A DNA stretch of 64,000 bases from DASRBN01 sp035294305 (GCA_035294305.1 DATGLD010000051.1:248001-312000); one strand, 5' to 3'; shown: positions 25,826-34,907, numbered from the stretch's first letter. The notes: a model not told the origin generated them from the letters alone. Program-made: numbers and translations.

Positions 25826-27487
25826 TTGACAACAGAAAACATTCGACTGATCCCATTAGGAGGCCTGGGAGAAGTCGGAAAGAATATGATGGTCGTAGAG
25901 TATGGTGACGACATCATCATTATCGATGCCGGAGTGATGTTTCCAGATGAGGAGATGTTTGGCGTCGATCTTGTTATTCCCGATACGAGTTATCTCAGTG
26001 ATAAAAAGCAAAACATACGCGGCATTTTCATCACTCATGGTCACGAGGACCACATCGGCGGCCTGCCTTATGTTTTGCCCATGATCGGTTTCCCTCCCAT
26101 CTATGCGACCCGTTTGACACAGGGGCTTGCCAGCGTCAAACTCAAAGAGCATAGGCTACTCGACAAAGTCACCATCAATGTTATTACTCCCGGTGACCAG
26201 GTAGCAGTGGGGAAATGCCTCGTTGAGGTTGTGCGCATCAATCACAGCGTGCCCGATGCCGTTTCACTCGCCATTCATACACCCACCGGCACCGTCTTCC
26301 ATACCGGCGATTACAAATTCGATTACACGCCGGTCGATGGTCACCCTGCCGACTTTGGCACACTGGCGCGCCTGGGCAACGAAGGCGTACTGGTGATGAT
26401 GGGTGACAGTACGCGCGTTGAGTCGCCCGGCTATACGCCTTCCGAGCGTGTGCTCAACGAATCGTTCGACAAAATCTTTGCCAACGCGCCAGGCCGCATC
26501 ATTATCGCCACGTTCGCCTCGCTGCTTTCGCGGGTACAGCAGATCGTGGATAACGCGGCTCGCTATGAGCGCCATGTAGCGCTGGTAGGCCGTAGCATGG
26601 TCAATAACGTACAGATGGCTATCGAGCTTGGCTACTTGAGCATTCCCAAGGGCATGATTATCCGGGCTGAAGATATCAACAAGTTCCAGCCGGAACAGGT
26701 GGTGATTATCTGCACGGGCAGCCAGGGTGAGCCGACCTCGGCCCTCACGCGCATCGCCAACCAGGATCACAGGCTTGTGCGCATTCAACCGGGCGATACG
26801 GTCATTCTTTCGGCCACGCCCGTACCTGGCAATGAGAAAATGGTCAGCCGCACCATCAACAATCTTTTCCGCCAGGGGGCGGAAGTCTTCTATGCGGGCA
26901 ACGCGCATGTCCATGTTTCAGGCCACGCGGCGCAGGAAGAACTGAAATTGATGCTCAACCTGATCCGGCCTCATTTCTTCGTGCCCGTCCACGGCGAATA
27001 TCGCCAGCTCTTCCTGCATGCGAAGCTGGCCGACTCGCTTGGTATTCCCCCAGATCATATTATCCTGGGCGAGGATGGAGATATCATCGAAGTCACTCCG
27101 GAGTCCATCAAGATCGCGGGCCATGTGCCCTGCGGCAATGTCTTCGTCGATGGATTGGGGGTTGGCGATGTTGGGCAGGTTGTGCTGCGCGACCGCCAGG
27201 TGCTTGCTCAGGATGGTATTCTGATGGTCGTCCTTACTGTCGATAAGGAGACAGGACAGCCGCTGGCGGGTCCCGATATCATTTCGCGTGGCTTTGTGTA
27301 CATGCGCGATTCCGAAGAACTGCTGGAGAGCGCGCGTGAGCGGGTGCTGGAGTCATTTATCGGTTTGAACGGCCACGGCTCCGACTGGGCGTTTGTCAAA
27401 GACAAGATCAAGCACACGCTCAGTGAGTTCCTGTACGAGAAGACGCATCGCCGCCCGATGATCCTGCCTATCGTAATGGAAGTATAA
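25826..27487 (+). CDS. rnj: Ribonuclease J
   Basis: 553 residues, the family length. The metallo-beta-lactamase core is complete: start IRLIPLGGLGEVGKNMMVVE, metal motif THGHEDHIGGLPYVLP, HTGDYKFDYTPVDG, GDSTRVESPGYTPSE, and the beta-CASP part with TGSQGEPTSALTRIA and ILSATPVPGNE, then VHVSGHAAQEELKLMLN and PVHGEYRQL, followed by the C-terminal domain (GFVYMRDSEEL). RNase J is a 5'-to-3' exonuclease and endonuclease for RNA maturation and decay in the cytoplasm. Start TTG 25826 follows AGGAGG at about 10 nt. A long hairpin ends the unit. Confidence 0.93.
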   Translation: MTTENIRLIPLGGLGEVGKNMMVVEYGDDIIIIDAGVMFPDEEMFGVDLVIPDTSYLSDKKQNIRGIFITHGHEDHIGGLPYVLPMIGFPPIYATRLTQGLASVKLKEHRLLDKVTINVITPGDQVAVGKCLVEVVRINHSVPDAVSLAIHTPTGTVFHTGDYKFDYTPVDGHPADFGTLARLGNEGVLVMMGDSTRVESPGYTPSERVLNESFDKIFANAPGRIIIATFASLLSRVQQIVDNAARYERHVALVGRSMVNNVQMAIELGYLSIPKGMIIRAEDINKFQPEQVVIICTGSQGEPTSALTRIANQDHRLVRIQPGDTVILSATPVPGNEKMVSRTINNLFRQGAEVFYAGNAHVHVSGHAAQEELKLMLNLIRPHFFVPVHGEYRQLFLHAKLADSLGIPPDHIILGEDGDIIEVTPESIKIAGHVPCGNVFVDGLGVGDVGQVVLRDRQVLAQDGILMVVLTVDKETGQPLAGPDIISRGFVYMRDSEELLESARERVLESFIGLNGHGSDWAFVKDKIKHTLSEFLYEKTHRRPMILPIVMEV

Positions 27488-27493
27488 AAAATC

Positions 27494-27571
27494 ATCCATA
27501 AATCGGCAGAAAGCCGGCGCGAGCCAACCCCGCGAGGTTGGCTCGCGCCGGCTTTCTGCCGATTTATGGAT
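27494..27571. terminator. Long hairpin, 36-bp stem
   Basis: Arms from 27494 (ATCCATAAATCGGCAGAAAG...) and back from 27571 pair perfectly for 36 bp around a 6-nt loop CCGCGA at 27530-27535. It starts 7 bp after the RNase J stop. Confidence 0.75.
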
Positions 27572-27725
27572 ATGTTCACCAAATGATAAGACATTCTGGC
27601 TAATTTACGCGAATTCACAGTAGAGCCTGAAATATCTTGATATACAATGAGTAAGTGTCAACATCCGAATACTTTGCCGGATTGACTTTACTGCCTGGCG
27701 AAACCAGATATGGAAAAGGAGTGCG

Positions 27726-28079
27726 TTGTTGCTATCGATCTTTCCCCGTTTTACGGCTGCTCTGTTTGTATTTCTGTTAATCGGCGGCATAGCGCTGCTA
27801 TCTGTTGGTGGGATAGCCACGCTGGGGCCTATGCTCCAGCATGGAGACAACGTAGAACATGTAAATGGCAAGATCGTATCTATCGGCCCGGGCATGGATT
27901 TCACGCTGCAAACGAGGACAGGGAGACGTCTCTTTTTCCAATGCAGCCAGACATGCCACGCATCCCTGGGTCATTTGCAACGCCACATGCGAGAACAGGC
28001 GCCTACAGACGTGTATTACGTCCAGCAGGATTGCGCGGGGAAGCCATGTGGCCTTCTTCTGGCGGTGGATGTTGATTAG
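27726..28079 (+). CDS. Small membrane-anchored protein, 117 residues
   Basis: Start TTG 27726 has AAAAGGAG 4 nt upstream. One N-terminal membrane segment (PRFTAALFVFLLIGGIALLS) is followed by a small exported or cytoplasmic domain with a strand-rich look (VNGKIVSIGPGMDFTLQTRT) and four Cys (FFQCSQTCHASLG, DCAGKPCG). No family recognised. It directly precedes the FAD reductase gene (40-bp gap), so it may be an accessory subunit of the same redox unit; this is inference from position. Confidence 0.65.
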   Translation: MLLSIFPRFTAALFVFLLIGGIALLSVGGIATLGPMLQHGDNVEHVNGKIVSIGPGMDFTLQTRTGRRLFFQCSQTCHASLGHLQRHMREQAPTDVYYVQQDCAGKPCGLLLAVDVD

Positions 28080-28119
28080 CCCAGGGCCGGTAGGAACCAG
28101 CATAGAACCGAGTTATAGT

Positions 28120-29820
28120 ATGAGCAGGCAAAACGTAGCGGGTATTGCGCAATATGTAGATCGTGCCGGTATCGTGATTATCGGCAATGGCATAGCCGGG
28201 CTGACTGCGGCAGTAGAAGCGCGCCGGTTGGCTCCCAACGAGCGTATCGCTATCATCACGGAACAGAGCCATCCAACAATCAATACGCCGGCCCTCAAGC
28301 AGTTCGCGATTGGGAAGCTGGCGCGTGAACAATTGCTGGCCTATCCTGCGGGGACGGAACGCGCGCAGATGATCCACGTCATCAATGCTCGCGTTGAGAG
28401 CATCTGCGCGCAGGAAAAATATGTTTGTCTCGCGGGCGGGCGCTGTTTTGGCTACGATAACCTGCTCATCGCTACCGGCAGCGCCCCCACAGGCCTGCCA
28501 TCTGATCTGCCCGGGCGCGATTTCGACGGCGTCCTGACGCTGCATCGCTTACAGGATTACCTTGATTTGCGGCGCAGGTTGCCGGAAGTGGAGGACGCAG
28601 TGGTGATCGGCGGCGGCCCGCACGCTATTGAGATCGTTATGTCCCTGCTATATTGGGGCATATCCGTTCACTGGTTGATTCGCAGCGATACTTTCCTGCC
28701 GCGTATGCTGGATCGTCCGGCCTCAGAAATGGTGCTGGACTATACGCGGCGCGCGGGCGCAAAAATTTATACACAGACGGAAGTGATCGGAATTGTTGGC
28801 AGGGTCGGCGCGGTGGCAGGCGTGGTAACCAATCAGCGCGAATTATTACCCTGCCAGCTTGTCTTAGTATGCACCGGCACCACGCCCGTTACTACGCTGG
28901 CCGGGAACTGCGACCTGCCGATGCAGCAAAAGCATGGCATCCTGGTCGATGATAGCCTGCGCACCAGCGCGCGGGACATCTATGCCGCCGGTGATGTGGC
29001 CGCGCTGCGAGACCCACAAACAGGCAGACACTCTACGCGCGCGCAATGGTACGCGGCAGTCTTACAGGGACGGGCGGCGGCGGCAGCTATGATAGGAACT
29101 CCGTATGAAGAGGGCTTTGGCGTGCCCTGGCACGCGACGCGCCTGGGCGAGATCTCTATGCTGACGGTGGGAAACCCGCTGCTCTGGCGTGAGAATGCGG
29201 CAATTCTAACCGACAGCAGCAGGGGCAGCTACCGGCGCCTGACCATTATGGATGACCGGCTGATCGGCTACCTCTCGCTCGGACCAACGCAGCCCGATTC
29301 GCTTGCCATCAAACGCATTATTGACGAGGGCCTTTCGATTCGCGATATCAAAAAGGACTTGCTCAAGGGCAAATTCGATGCTCGCACGTACTTTTCGCGC
29401 AAACGCAGCAGCGCCGCGGAGCGCATGGTGACGACGGGTCAATTGCCGACGCCGTTGCCGCGTACCACGCGCGATCTCTCGCTGGAGGGCGAGGTGCCGG
29501 CGGCAGGCTACCGGAGGGATGAATCGTCGTCATTGAAGCATCCTGAAAGAGTTTCATCCTCCACCTCTGGTCGCCTGGTGCGCGTCTTGCCGGATACCGG
29601 TCCCCTGGCAGCTCGCCAGCAAAGTTGTGAAGCAGGACACCCTATCGTCGAATCAACGCTTGTAGCCCTGCCGTCGCGGTCATCACAGCAGGCATCGCGC
29701 AACCTGTGGTCTTATAGCAACAAAATGCAGGTGGTTCCGGGCAACCAGGCATTCACTCGTTTTCGTCCGAAACATGGCAAACAGTTCATCACGCCTATAG
29801 AGAGGTCTGGTGGAGATTGA
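28120..29820 (+). CDS. FAD/NAD(P)-dependent oxidoreductase, NirB/ferredoxin-reductase-like, with long tail
   Basis: 566 residues. FAD motif GIVIIGNGIAGLTAAVEARR, second dinucleotide motif DAVVIGGGPHAIEIVMSLLY, and FAD-site motif SARDIYAAGDVAALRDP. A NirB-like C-terminal piece (RLTIMDDRLIGYLSLGPTQP, then IIDEGLSIRDIKKDLLKGKF) is followed by about 130 low-complexity residues ending FRPKHGKQFITPIERSGGD. The family transfers electrons from NAD(P)H to an iron-sulfur or haem partner. Start ATG 28120 is the first one consistent with the fold; its ribosome site is weak. With the downstream ferredoxin and cytochrome b genes it forms a likely electron-transfer module. Confidence 0.85.
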   Translation: MSRQNVAGIAQYVDRAGIVIIGNGIAGLTAAVEARRLAPNERIAIITEQSHPTINTPALKQFAIGKLAREQLLAYPAGTERAQMIHVINARVESICAQEKYVCLAGGRCFGYDNLLIATGSAPTGLPSDLPGRDFDGVLTLHRLQDYLDLRRRLPEVEDAVVIGGGPHAIEIVMSLLYWGISVHWLIRSDTFLPRMLDRPASEMVLDYTRRAGAKIYTQTEVIGIVGRVGAVAGVVTNQRELLPCQLVLVCTGTTPVTTLAGNCDLPMQQKHGILVDDSLRTSARDIYAAGDVAALRDPQTGRHSTRAQWYAAVLQGRAAAAAMIGTPYEEGFGVPWHATRLGEISMLTVGNPLLWRENAAILTDSSRGSYRRLTIMDDRLIGYLSLGPTQPDSLAIKRIIDEGLSIRDIKKDLLKGKFDARTYFSRKRSSAAERMVTTGQLPTPLPRTTRDLSLEGEVPAAGYRRDESSSLKHPERVSSSTSGRLVRVLPDTGPLAARQQSCEAGHPIVESTLVALPSRSSQQASRNLWSYSNKMQVVPGNQAFTRFRPKHGKQFITPIERSGGD

Positions 29821-30118
29821 GGAATAGGATGGTTTGGGATGGCAGGTGCCAGAAGTATCGCGCTCCCAGGTAGGGAGGTGGCGAGGCTGTCCTTCCCCCC
29901 CCGATCAGCCTTGCCTGCCCTACCGCGGGGGCGCGATACTTCTGGCATCGAGGGTTGCTGGTCGATGGGATATATTAAAGTGATATCGCTATTCCGGGGG
30001 CCGATCAAGCGGCGCTGGGCACGGTGTGCCTATCCCTCAGACAGGACTGCCCGGCCTCTACGGCTTCGCCGCGAGGCCGATTCATCGGCCCTTATGGAGT
30101 TAGTGGAAGGAGTTGATC
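29821..30118. other. Intergenic region with extended hairpin element
   Basis: Arms TGCCAGAAGTATCGCGC (29847-29863) and its complement (29931-29947) are extended inside by GGTAGGG/CCCTACC and a nearly perfect GGCGAGGCTG/CAGCCTTGCC pair. A repeat-like GGCCGATTCATCGGCC lies near 30075. No gene is seen. The region separates the reductase from the ferredoxin gene and may attenuate transcription. Confidence 0.55.
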
Positions 30119-30439
30119 GTGTTGAAAACAGGTGTGAGACAACACTCGAACAGTGGGGTGCTGCTGCACAAAACAGGACCACAGGTGGTGCAAGAACTGC
30201 ATGCCTGCATCGGCTGCAACGAGTGCCTTCTCGCCTGCCCGGCGCTGGCCGAGCCTATCACCATCGATGTACTCAACCGCGAAACGCTGGGGGGGATGAT
30301 CTCTGCTTCGGTCGCGCGTTTCGCGCGCTCATGCTTCCAGTGTGGCGCGTGTGTAGCTCCCTGCCCGGTAGGCCTGCATCGTGACGCGATGATGATGTGG
30401 CTCAAAGTACGCCTGCTGCGCGCTGGCCGGGAGGAATAA
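30119..30439 (+). CDS. Two-cluster ferredoxin-like protein (HdrC/GlpC type)
   Basis: 106 residues with two CxxCxxCxxxCP-type motifs: HACIGCNECLLACPALAEP and RSCFQCGACVAPCPVGLHR, each for one [4Fe-4S] cluster. The spacing resembles HdrC or succinate-dehydrogenase-like iron-sulfur subunits that pass electrons to a membrane partner. Start GTG 30119 is fixed by AAGGAG 6 nt upstream. Its stop overlaps the ATG of the cytochrome b gene (30439), indicating translational coupling. It is cytoplasmic and presumably connects the FAD reductase with the membrane cytochrome. Confidence 0.88.
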   Translation: MLKTGVRQHSNSGVLLHKTGPQVVQELHACIGCNECLLACPALAEPITIDVLNRETLGGMISASVARFARSCFQCGACVAPCPVGLHRDAMMMWLKVRLLRAGREE

Positions 30440-31461
30440 TGGGATTCACCTATCGACGTGAAGCTCCTCTTGAAAATGGCGAAAAGGGTTATTCCTGGCT
30501 ATCCTCCACGGGCGGCGCTACGCAGATAAAACGTCTTCTGGTCACTATACTGGTTATGAGCGCCGCCGCCGGTTTCTTCGCCTGGTACATACACCACAGC
30601 AACGATGCTTCACCTGACAGTTATGCCGGCTATAGCTTCGCCATTCTGGGCACGACCTGCCTGATCCTGGCAGCGGTTCTCTATACCTGGCGACGGCGCT
30701 CCGCTAAAAAAGATGCGGTGGGCAAGCTGAACGCATCCCTGCAATGGCATATCTGCTTCGGCGTGCTGGGCCTGTTCCTGCTCTTTTTACATTCGTTCGG
30801 CAACTTCAATCCGCGCACCGGTACATACGCGCTGTATGGCATGATTGCCCTTGTCATCAGTGGCCTTATCGGACGCGTGCTTGATCGTATCATGCCGTAC
30901 CTGATTACAAACGAGGTGCAAAGGGCTTTGACTGAGCAGGGCGATGATCGTATTGAGGCCATTTCGCAGAAATTACAATCCATCGTCGTCCATAATAACC
31001 AGTCGTTGCGCAGCTTTTCTGCCGCTGATAAGCCGGCGGAACGGGATAGGAGGGCGAATGTAAGCCCTGCCCCCACATCACTGGTTCCCTTATCCGGCCC
31101 CATATCGAACGCTCTCCCTTTCACATCTAAGGAGCAGCGCCTGCACACGCCCTGGGACTTAGCCTATATCTCGCTTGAGGCGACCCCGCAGGAGATCAAT
31201 CGCCAGTCAGGTCACTATCGCTTCGTACCGGACAAGAAGAGCGAGCTGACTCGCCCTGGCGCGCTGATGCCCGGCGCGCAGGAACAGATCGCCGATTTGC
31301 GTATGATTGAACGAGCGATGAAGCGCGAACAATTCTATCGTTACGTCATTCGCTACTGGCGCAAGTTCCACGTAGCGCTTGCCCTGCTGACAATCGGCCT
31401 GACGATCTGGCATATTGTCTATGCGCTCCAATTACTCCTGCCTACACTTATGCATAAATAA
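30439..31461 (+). CDS. Membrane cytochrome b-like protein with two bis-His pairs
   Basis: 340 residues with four main membrane segments (LLVTILVMSAAAGFFAWYIH, FAILGTTCLILAAVLYT, WHICFGVLGLFLLFLHSFG, FHVALALLTIGLTIWHIVYA). Each of two helices carries two His 13 residues apart (WH...LH and FH...WH), the pattern of b-type haem ligation across a membrane. A ~150-residue soluble loop lies between helices three and four. The ATG overlaps the ferredoxin stop. Function inferred: quinone- or metal-linked membrane electron carrier. No exact family was recognised. Confidence 0.7.
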   Translation: MGFTYRREAPLENGEKGYSWLSSTGGATQIKRLLVTILVMSAAAGFFAWYIHHSNDASPDSYAGYSFAILGTTCLILAAVLYTWRRRSAKKDAVGKLNASLQWHICFGVLGLFLLFLHSFGNFNPRTGTYALYGMIALVISGLIGRVLDRIMPYLITNEVQRALTEQGDDRIEAISQKLQSIVVHNNQSLRSFSAADKPAERDRRANVSPAPTSLVPLSGPISNALPFTSKEQRLHTPWDLAYISLEATPQEINRQSGHYRFVPDKKSELTRPGALMPGAQEQIADLRMIERAMKREQFYRYVIRYWRKFHVALALLTIGLTIWHIVYALQLLLPTLMHK

Positions 31462-31509
31462 ATGCGTTTGCAGCTCCTAATGAATGTTTCCAACCGAATC
31501 GGGGCATGC

Positions 31510-31580
31510 TGTAGGGACAGGGCCTGGCGCCTGTCCTGCTTGCCCACCCAGACGGACAGGGACGAGCCGCTGTCCCTACA
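31510..31580. repeat. Inverted repeat with TGTAGGGACAG ends
   Basis: Arms TGTAGGGACAG (31510-31520) and CTGTCCCTACA (31570-31580) enclose further GGACAGG/CCTGTCC pairs. It lies between the cytochrome b gene and the next membrane gene. Confidence 0.55.
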
Positions 31581-31659
31581 CATTGTAAATCCCACAAATA
31601 AATGCAACCTGGCCATGATGCGGTGCGTAATAGGTTATGTAGAGTAGAGGAGGAACAAT

Positions 31660-32097
31660 ATGAAATCGTCTAGTCCATTTCAACAAAGTAGTGCCGCGTA
31701 TGACAGTTCCGCAAATAGGGTTTATGAGAGATCAGCGCAAACGATGCCACCGGCATGGCAAACAGGCCGCGCTCGCCCCCGCCGCATCGATGTCTTTCTC
31801 CATGGCTTTAAAACCTTCAAATTGATTGGTTCATTACTGGCCGACCGCCGCGTTGCTTTATGGCGCAAGGCTTTCTTTTTTGGTGCTATTATCGGCCTGC
31901 TGGTGATCCTGCTTTTCCCCGACCTGATCAACGAGTTTGTGTTGACGACGATCCTGCCGCTGGTGGGAACCGCATTTGGTTTGCCTCTCGACGCCGGAAT
32001 CGACTGGGTCGGATTCGCGCTGGTGGTTGTGAGTCTGTTACGATTCTTCCCGGCTGATCTGGTCGCGGAACATTACAGGCAGGTATTCACGCGTTAA
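31660..32097 (+). CDS. Small membrane protein, DUF1232-like
   Basis: 145 residues. A polar, basic N-terminus (~65 residues) is followed by LADRRVALWRKAFFFGAIIG, a hydrophobic helix, LLFPDLINEFVLTTILPLVG, and a second helix ending LLRFFPADLVAEHY. The ADRRV...PDLI...LPLVG order resembles DUF1232 (YkvA-like) membrane proteins of unknown function. Start ATG 31660 follows AGAGGAGG. A tiny open frame follows four bases after its stop. Confidence 0.7.
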   Translation: MKSSSPFQQSSAAYDSSANRVYERSAQTMPPAWQTGRARPRRIDVFLHGFKTFKLIGSLLADRRVALWRKAFFFGAIIGLLVILLFPDLINEFVLTTILPLVGTAFGLPLDAGIDWVGFALVVVSLLRFFPADLVAEHYRQVFTR

Positions 32098-32101
32098 ATT
32101 T

Positions 32102-32200
32102 ATGGCAAAAGCTAAACTCACCTATGAGAAATCGTACTGGGACAAGACGCTTGCGGATCTTGAGCAATTTGAACAAACAGGGCAATTTATTCTCAAATGA
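32102..32200 (+). CDS. Possible 32-residue small protein
   Basis: An open frame beginning MAKAKLTYEKSYWDKTLADL and ending QFILK. It starts 4 nt after the preceding stop, consistent with translational coupling, but it has no ribosome site of its own. It is charged and amphipathic. Its 3' end abuts the convergent FG-GAP-like gene. No family recognised. Confidence 0.35.
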   Translation: MAKAKLTYEKSYWDKTLADLEQFEQTGQFILK

Positions 32201-32203
32201 TCT

Positions 32204-33052
32204 TCATAGATGTATCTTATCGTTGGCGTTGGCGGGCCGGAATTTTGTGCCGTCGTTGACAAAGACGAATACTTTGTTCTGGATGTGAACCAGCATATCA
32301 GGCTTGCCGTCGCCGGTAACATCACGAAACTCCAATGTTACAGGGATGCGATCTCCGCCGGATTCAAAGAGATCCGGCCCGGTATAGTTGATTGATTTCG
32401 CCGGGTTGCCTGCCATGAGCTCGATGATGATGACCTGGCCATGCAGGTTCATGGCGATGAAGTGACTGGGCTGCGCCTTGCTGTCTCCGCCGTGACCAAC
32501 AACAGCATCCGTCTGGAAGGTGCGTGGATAGCCATAGACGATATCATCGTATTTCGCGGTTCCCCAGGCCAGCAGCGATGAACCAAGTACCCACAATGCA
32601 AGCGCGGCGATCATGCCAACACCCACATAGAGCATCCAATGCATACTTCTGGCATCATGCGGCCCTTTGTTAGCGTAGACGGGAGCCTGCTGAATGGTAG
32701 TGCTGCGCACATTACGCACACGCGGCGAGCCAGGAGTTTGCGCATATGGCGAGGCGGTGCGACGGGGTGGAACCGGATAGTTTTGCCCGGTCATTTCTGT
32801 ATCCATCTCACGGGTAGCACGCCTGGCGGGAACCTGACCACTCCAACGTATGGTACTGGTGGTAGGGCGAGGAGGATTGGAAGGGATGGAGTCCTCTTCG
32901 TGAAATAAGTCATCCTCATCTTCCCATTGTGTCTCTCTTCCACGCCGCACCATGCCCGTGGTATAGGGAGATGGGTTGATTTGAGTTCTTCTTGTTGGTC
33001 CCGTGGGCTGCTTCTGCTGAGACTGCCTGTTATCGCTTCTTTCGCCCGGCAT
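32204..33052 (-). CDS. Membrane protein with C-terminal FG-GAP/VCBS-like domain
   Basis: About 282 residues from ATG 33052 (AAAGG ~9 nt upstream). A long polar, Pro/Arg/Thr-rich cytoplasmic part is followed by one membrane helix (WMLYVGVGMIAALALWVLGS) and an extracytoplasmic domain ending with the calcium-type motif FRDVTGDGKPDMLVHIQNKV and FVFVNDGTKFRP. That motif is typical of integrin-like FG-GAP/VCBS repeats, here one or two units. Probably surface-exposed; function unknown. It is the last of several leftward genes. Confidence 0.7.
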   Translation of the reverse strand: MPGERSDNRQSQQKQPTGPTRRTQINPSPYTTGMVRRGRETQWEDEDDLFHEEDSIPSNPPRPTTSTIRWSGQVPARRATREMDTEMTGQNYPVPPRRTASPYAQTPGSPRVRNVRSTTIQQAPVYANKGPHDARSMHWMLYVGVGMIAALALWVLGSSLLAWGTAKYDDIVYGYPRTFQTDAVVGHGGDSKAQPSHFIAMNLHGQVIIIELMAGNPAKSINYTGPDLFESGGDRIPVTLEFRDVTGDGKPDMLVHIQNKVFVFVNDGTKFRPANANDKIHL

Positions 33053-33222
33053 TAGCTCTGCCTTTCTGTTGTGGTCACTAAATAAAATGAACGCTGAGGA
33101 AGGTGAAATTAGCACAATCCCTACTTGCTACCCTGCTGTTTGTTTAATTATGTCCGATGTCTCAGGGCATGTCAATATGCGTTCAGAATGAGATACGAGT
33201 TTTTTTTTCAGGGCATCCCATC

Positions 33223-33621
33223 TCAGGCTTTCATCATTTTCTCCACGGCTTTGACGATTTCTTCAAGGTCGAAAGGTTTTCCCACCAGTTCGATGCTCAC
33301 CGTCTCGCCTACGAGTCCTTCCAGGACTTTCCTGTTGGTCGTGGTCAGGATGAACTGGCGTCCCTTGGCGGCCTCAGAATTTTTCAACAACTGGAAAAAA
33401 TTCCAGTTTTCCTCGTAGGGAGGCGCAATATCGAGTATGATCACCTTGGGGTTATACTCGCCTAAAAAGGCTACGAAATCCTGCCTACCTTTTTTAAAAT
33501 CGACAAGGTGAGCGCCAACCGTTACGAAGCCCGCGTCACCTAAAATGAGACGGATCGCCTCGACGATATCTTCATTAGAGTTGATGATAGCGACAACATT
33601 TGACTCAGGTGCGCTGCTCAT
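33223..33621 (-). CDS. Stand-alone response-regulator receiver domain
   Basis: 132 residues, CheY-like. Acidic pocket in VVAIINSNEDIVEAIRLILG, phospho-acceptor Asp in PKVIILDIAPPYEENW, and the conserved Lys in IELVGKPFDLEEIVKAVEKM. The first acidic pair is N-E-D rather than D-D. There is no output domain, and no histidine kinase is in the window. Start ATG 33621 follows AAAGGAAAG. It probably relays phosphate or acts by protein contact. Confidence 0.85.
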   Translation of the reverse strand: MSSAPESNVVAIINSNEDIVEAIRLILGDAGFVTVGAHLVDFKKGRQDFVAFLGEYNPKVIILDIAPPYEENWNFFQLLKNSEAAKGRQFILTTTNRKVLEGLVGETVSIELVGKPFDLEEIVKAVEKMMKA

Positions 33622-33887
33622 TGCTTTCCTTTCCTTTCCTTCCCTTCTCAGCCATTTGTGCCAGGCACAAGTATATCACAGTATATCAACTCTGTCTTGT
33701 TAAGGCTGAGAAAATTAAGGCGATTAAAAAGGCGAGTGGACAAGAATGCGCGCCCCTTATGAACTTTGACAACTGAAGCTGGGAATCTTGTCATCCCGGA
33801 GGGACAACGGCTCGTCCCCGCCCCGTCCGGGGGCATGAGGGGCGAAGGCAATCAGTTGAACTCAAATGACTCGACTGGTGCTCGACT

Positions 33888-34907
33888 TTATCCCCGGAAC
33901 AACCGGCGCATATCGGCTTCCAACGATAACGCGCGATTCTGCTGCACGCCATTGTAGCCCGATGTACTATTCAGAGACTGCTCTAGCTGGGGGACCGGTG
34001 CAGCGGCACACACGCTGGCAGGCTGCTGGTTGGTAGCCTCGCAGATGGCGGCAGTGAAGTAGTTGGCGGTGCCCAGTATACTCTGCGCGATAGGCGATTG
34101 CGGGTTCGAGAGAGCAGCGGCGATAGCCTGTGGGGTCTGGCCGCTTAATACCTGCGGGTCGTAGCTTGCGCCTGTTAGCGTGTATTTATTGGCGATATCG
34201 ATAAAAGGTATGGAGCCGCCAGGGTTATAGGTATTTACCAGTTGCTGTTGGGCGGATGTAAGTTGTTGCAAGGTGACGCCCTGGTAACTCTGCCCTTCGA
34301 CGGGGACAAAGTCGATATACTGGCTGGTGTACGAACTGCCGTAGAAGCTGAAGGTGGGCGTGTTCGGATACACGTCGCTAGATGAGGATGAAGTCTGTTT
34401 CAGGTTGGAGAATGTGCCGAAGCGGCTGAGCGCTACGATCATGCCCCAGCGTTCCGCGGCGCAGAATGGGCAGTATTCGCCACCATAATAGAACACTTCC
34501 GGCTTGCCGTTGGGGCCGGTGAGAGGCGCAGGTGAACCACTGAGCGGCTTGGGAGGATTCGCCACTTTGCCTGAGCCTGTGCCTACCGCTGCCAGCGTGG
34601 ATTGGCTGACGGATGTAACTTCCTGTACAACTGCCGGGTCGGCAGGCGTTGTGGGATATGTGTTGCCGGTAGATGATTGCGACGAGATATAGACAAAAAC
34701 GCCGATGATGACCGCGATGGCGACGACCGCGGTTCCCAGCGCAATCCACAATGTACGATTCGAACCCGATTGGGCTTTGCGTCGATTGCGTTGTTGCGGC
34801 TGGGTGCGCTGCAAGTTTTCCTGGCGCTGCTGGCGGATATTCTCGCGCCTCTGTGCAGCGGATGCTTGCCCTGGTTTATTCTGCTTCCCCGATGATTTCT
34901 TTGCCAT
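33888..34907 (-). CDS. DUF929 family membrane-anchored thioredoxin-like protein
   Basis: 339 residues. A Lys/Gln/Arg-rich cytoplasmic start is followed by one membrane helix (LWIALGTAVVAIAVIIGVFV) and an extracytoplasmic domain with KPEVFYYGGEYCPFCAAERW, a CxxC motif in a thioredoxin-like setting, and MIVALSRFGTFSNLKQ. Two further Cys occur near the C-terminus (AAICEATNQQPASVCAAAP). DUF929 proteins are of unknown function but look like exported thiol oxidoreductases. Start ATG 34907; an upstream ATG at 34934 is less likely. It lies 41 bp after the ECF sigma gene, so probably in the same operon. Confidence 0.85.
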   Translation of the reverse strand: MAKKSSGKQNKPGQASAAQRRENIRQQRQENLQRTQPQQRNRRKAQSGSNRTLWIALGTAVVAIAVIIGVFVYISSQSSTGNTYPTTPADPAVVQEVTSVSQSTLAAVGTGSGKVANPPKPLSGSPAPLTGPNGKPEVFYYGGEYCPFCAAERWGMIVALSRFGTFSNLKQTSSSSSDVYPNTPTFSFYGSSYTSQYIDFVPVEGQSYQGVTLQQLTSAQQQLVNTYNPGGSIPFIDIANKYTLTGASYDPQVLSGQTPQAIAAALSNPQSPIAQSILGTANYFTAAICEATNQQPASVCAAAPVPQLEQSLNSTSGYNGVQQNRALSLEADMRRLFRG

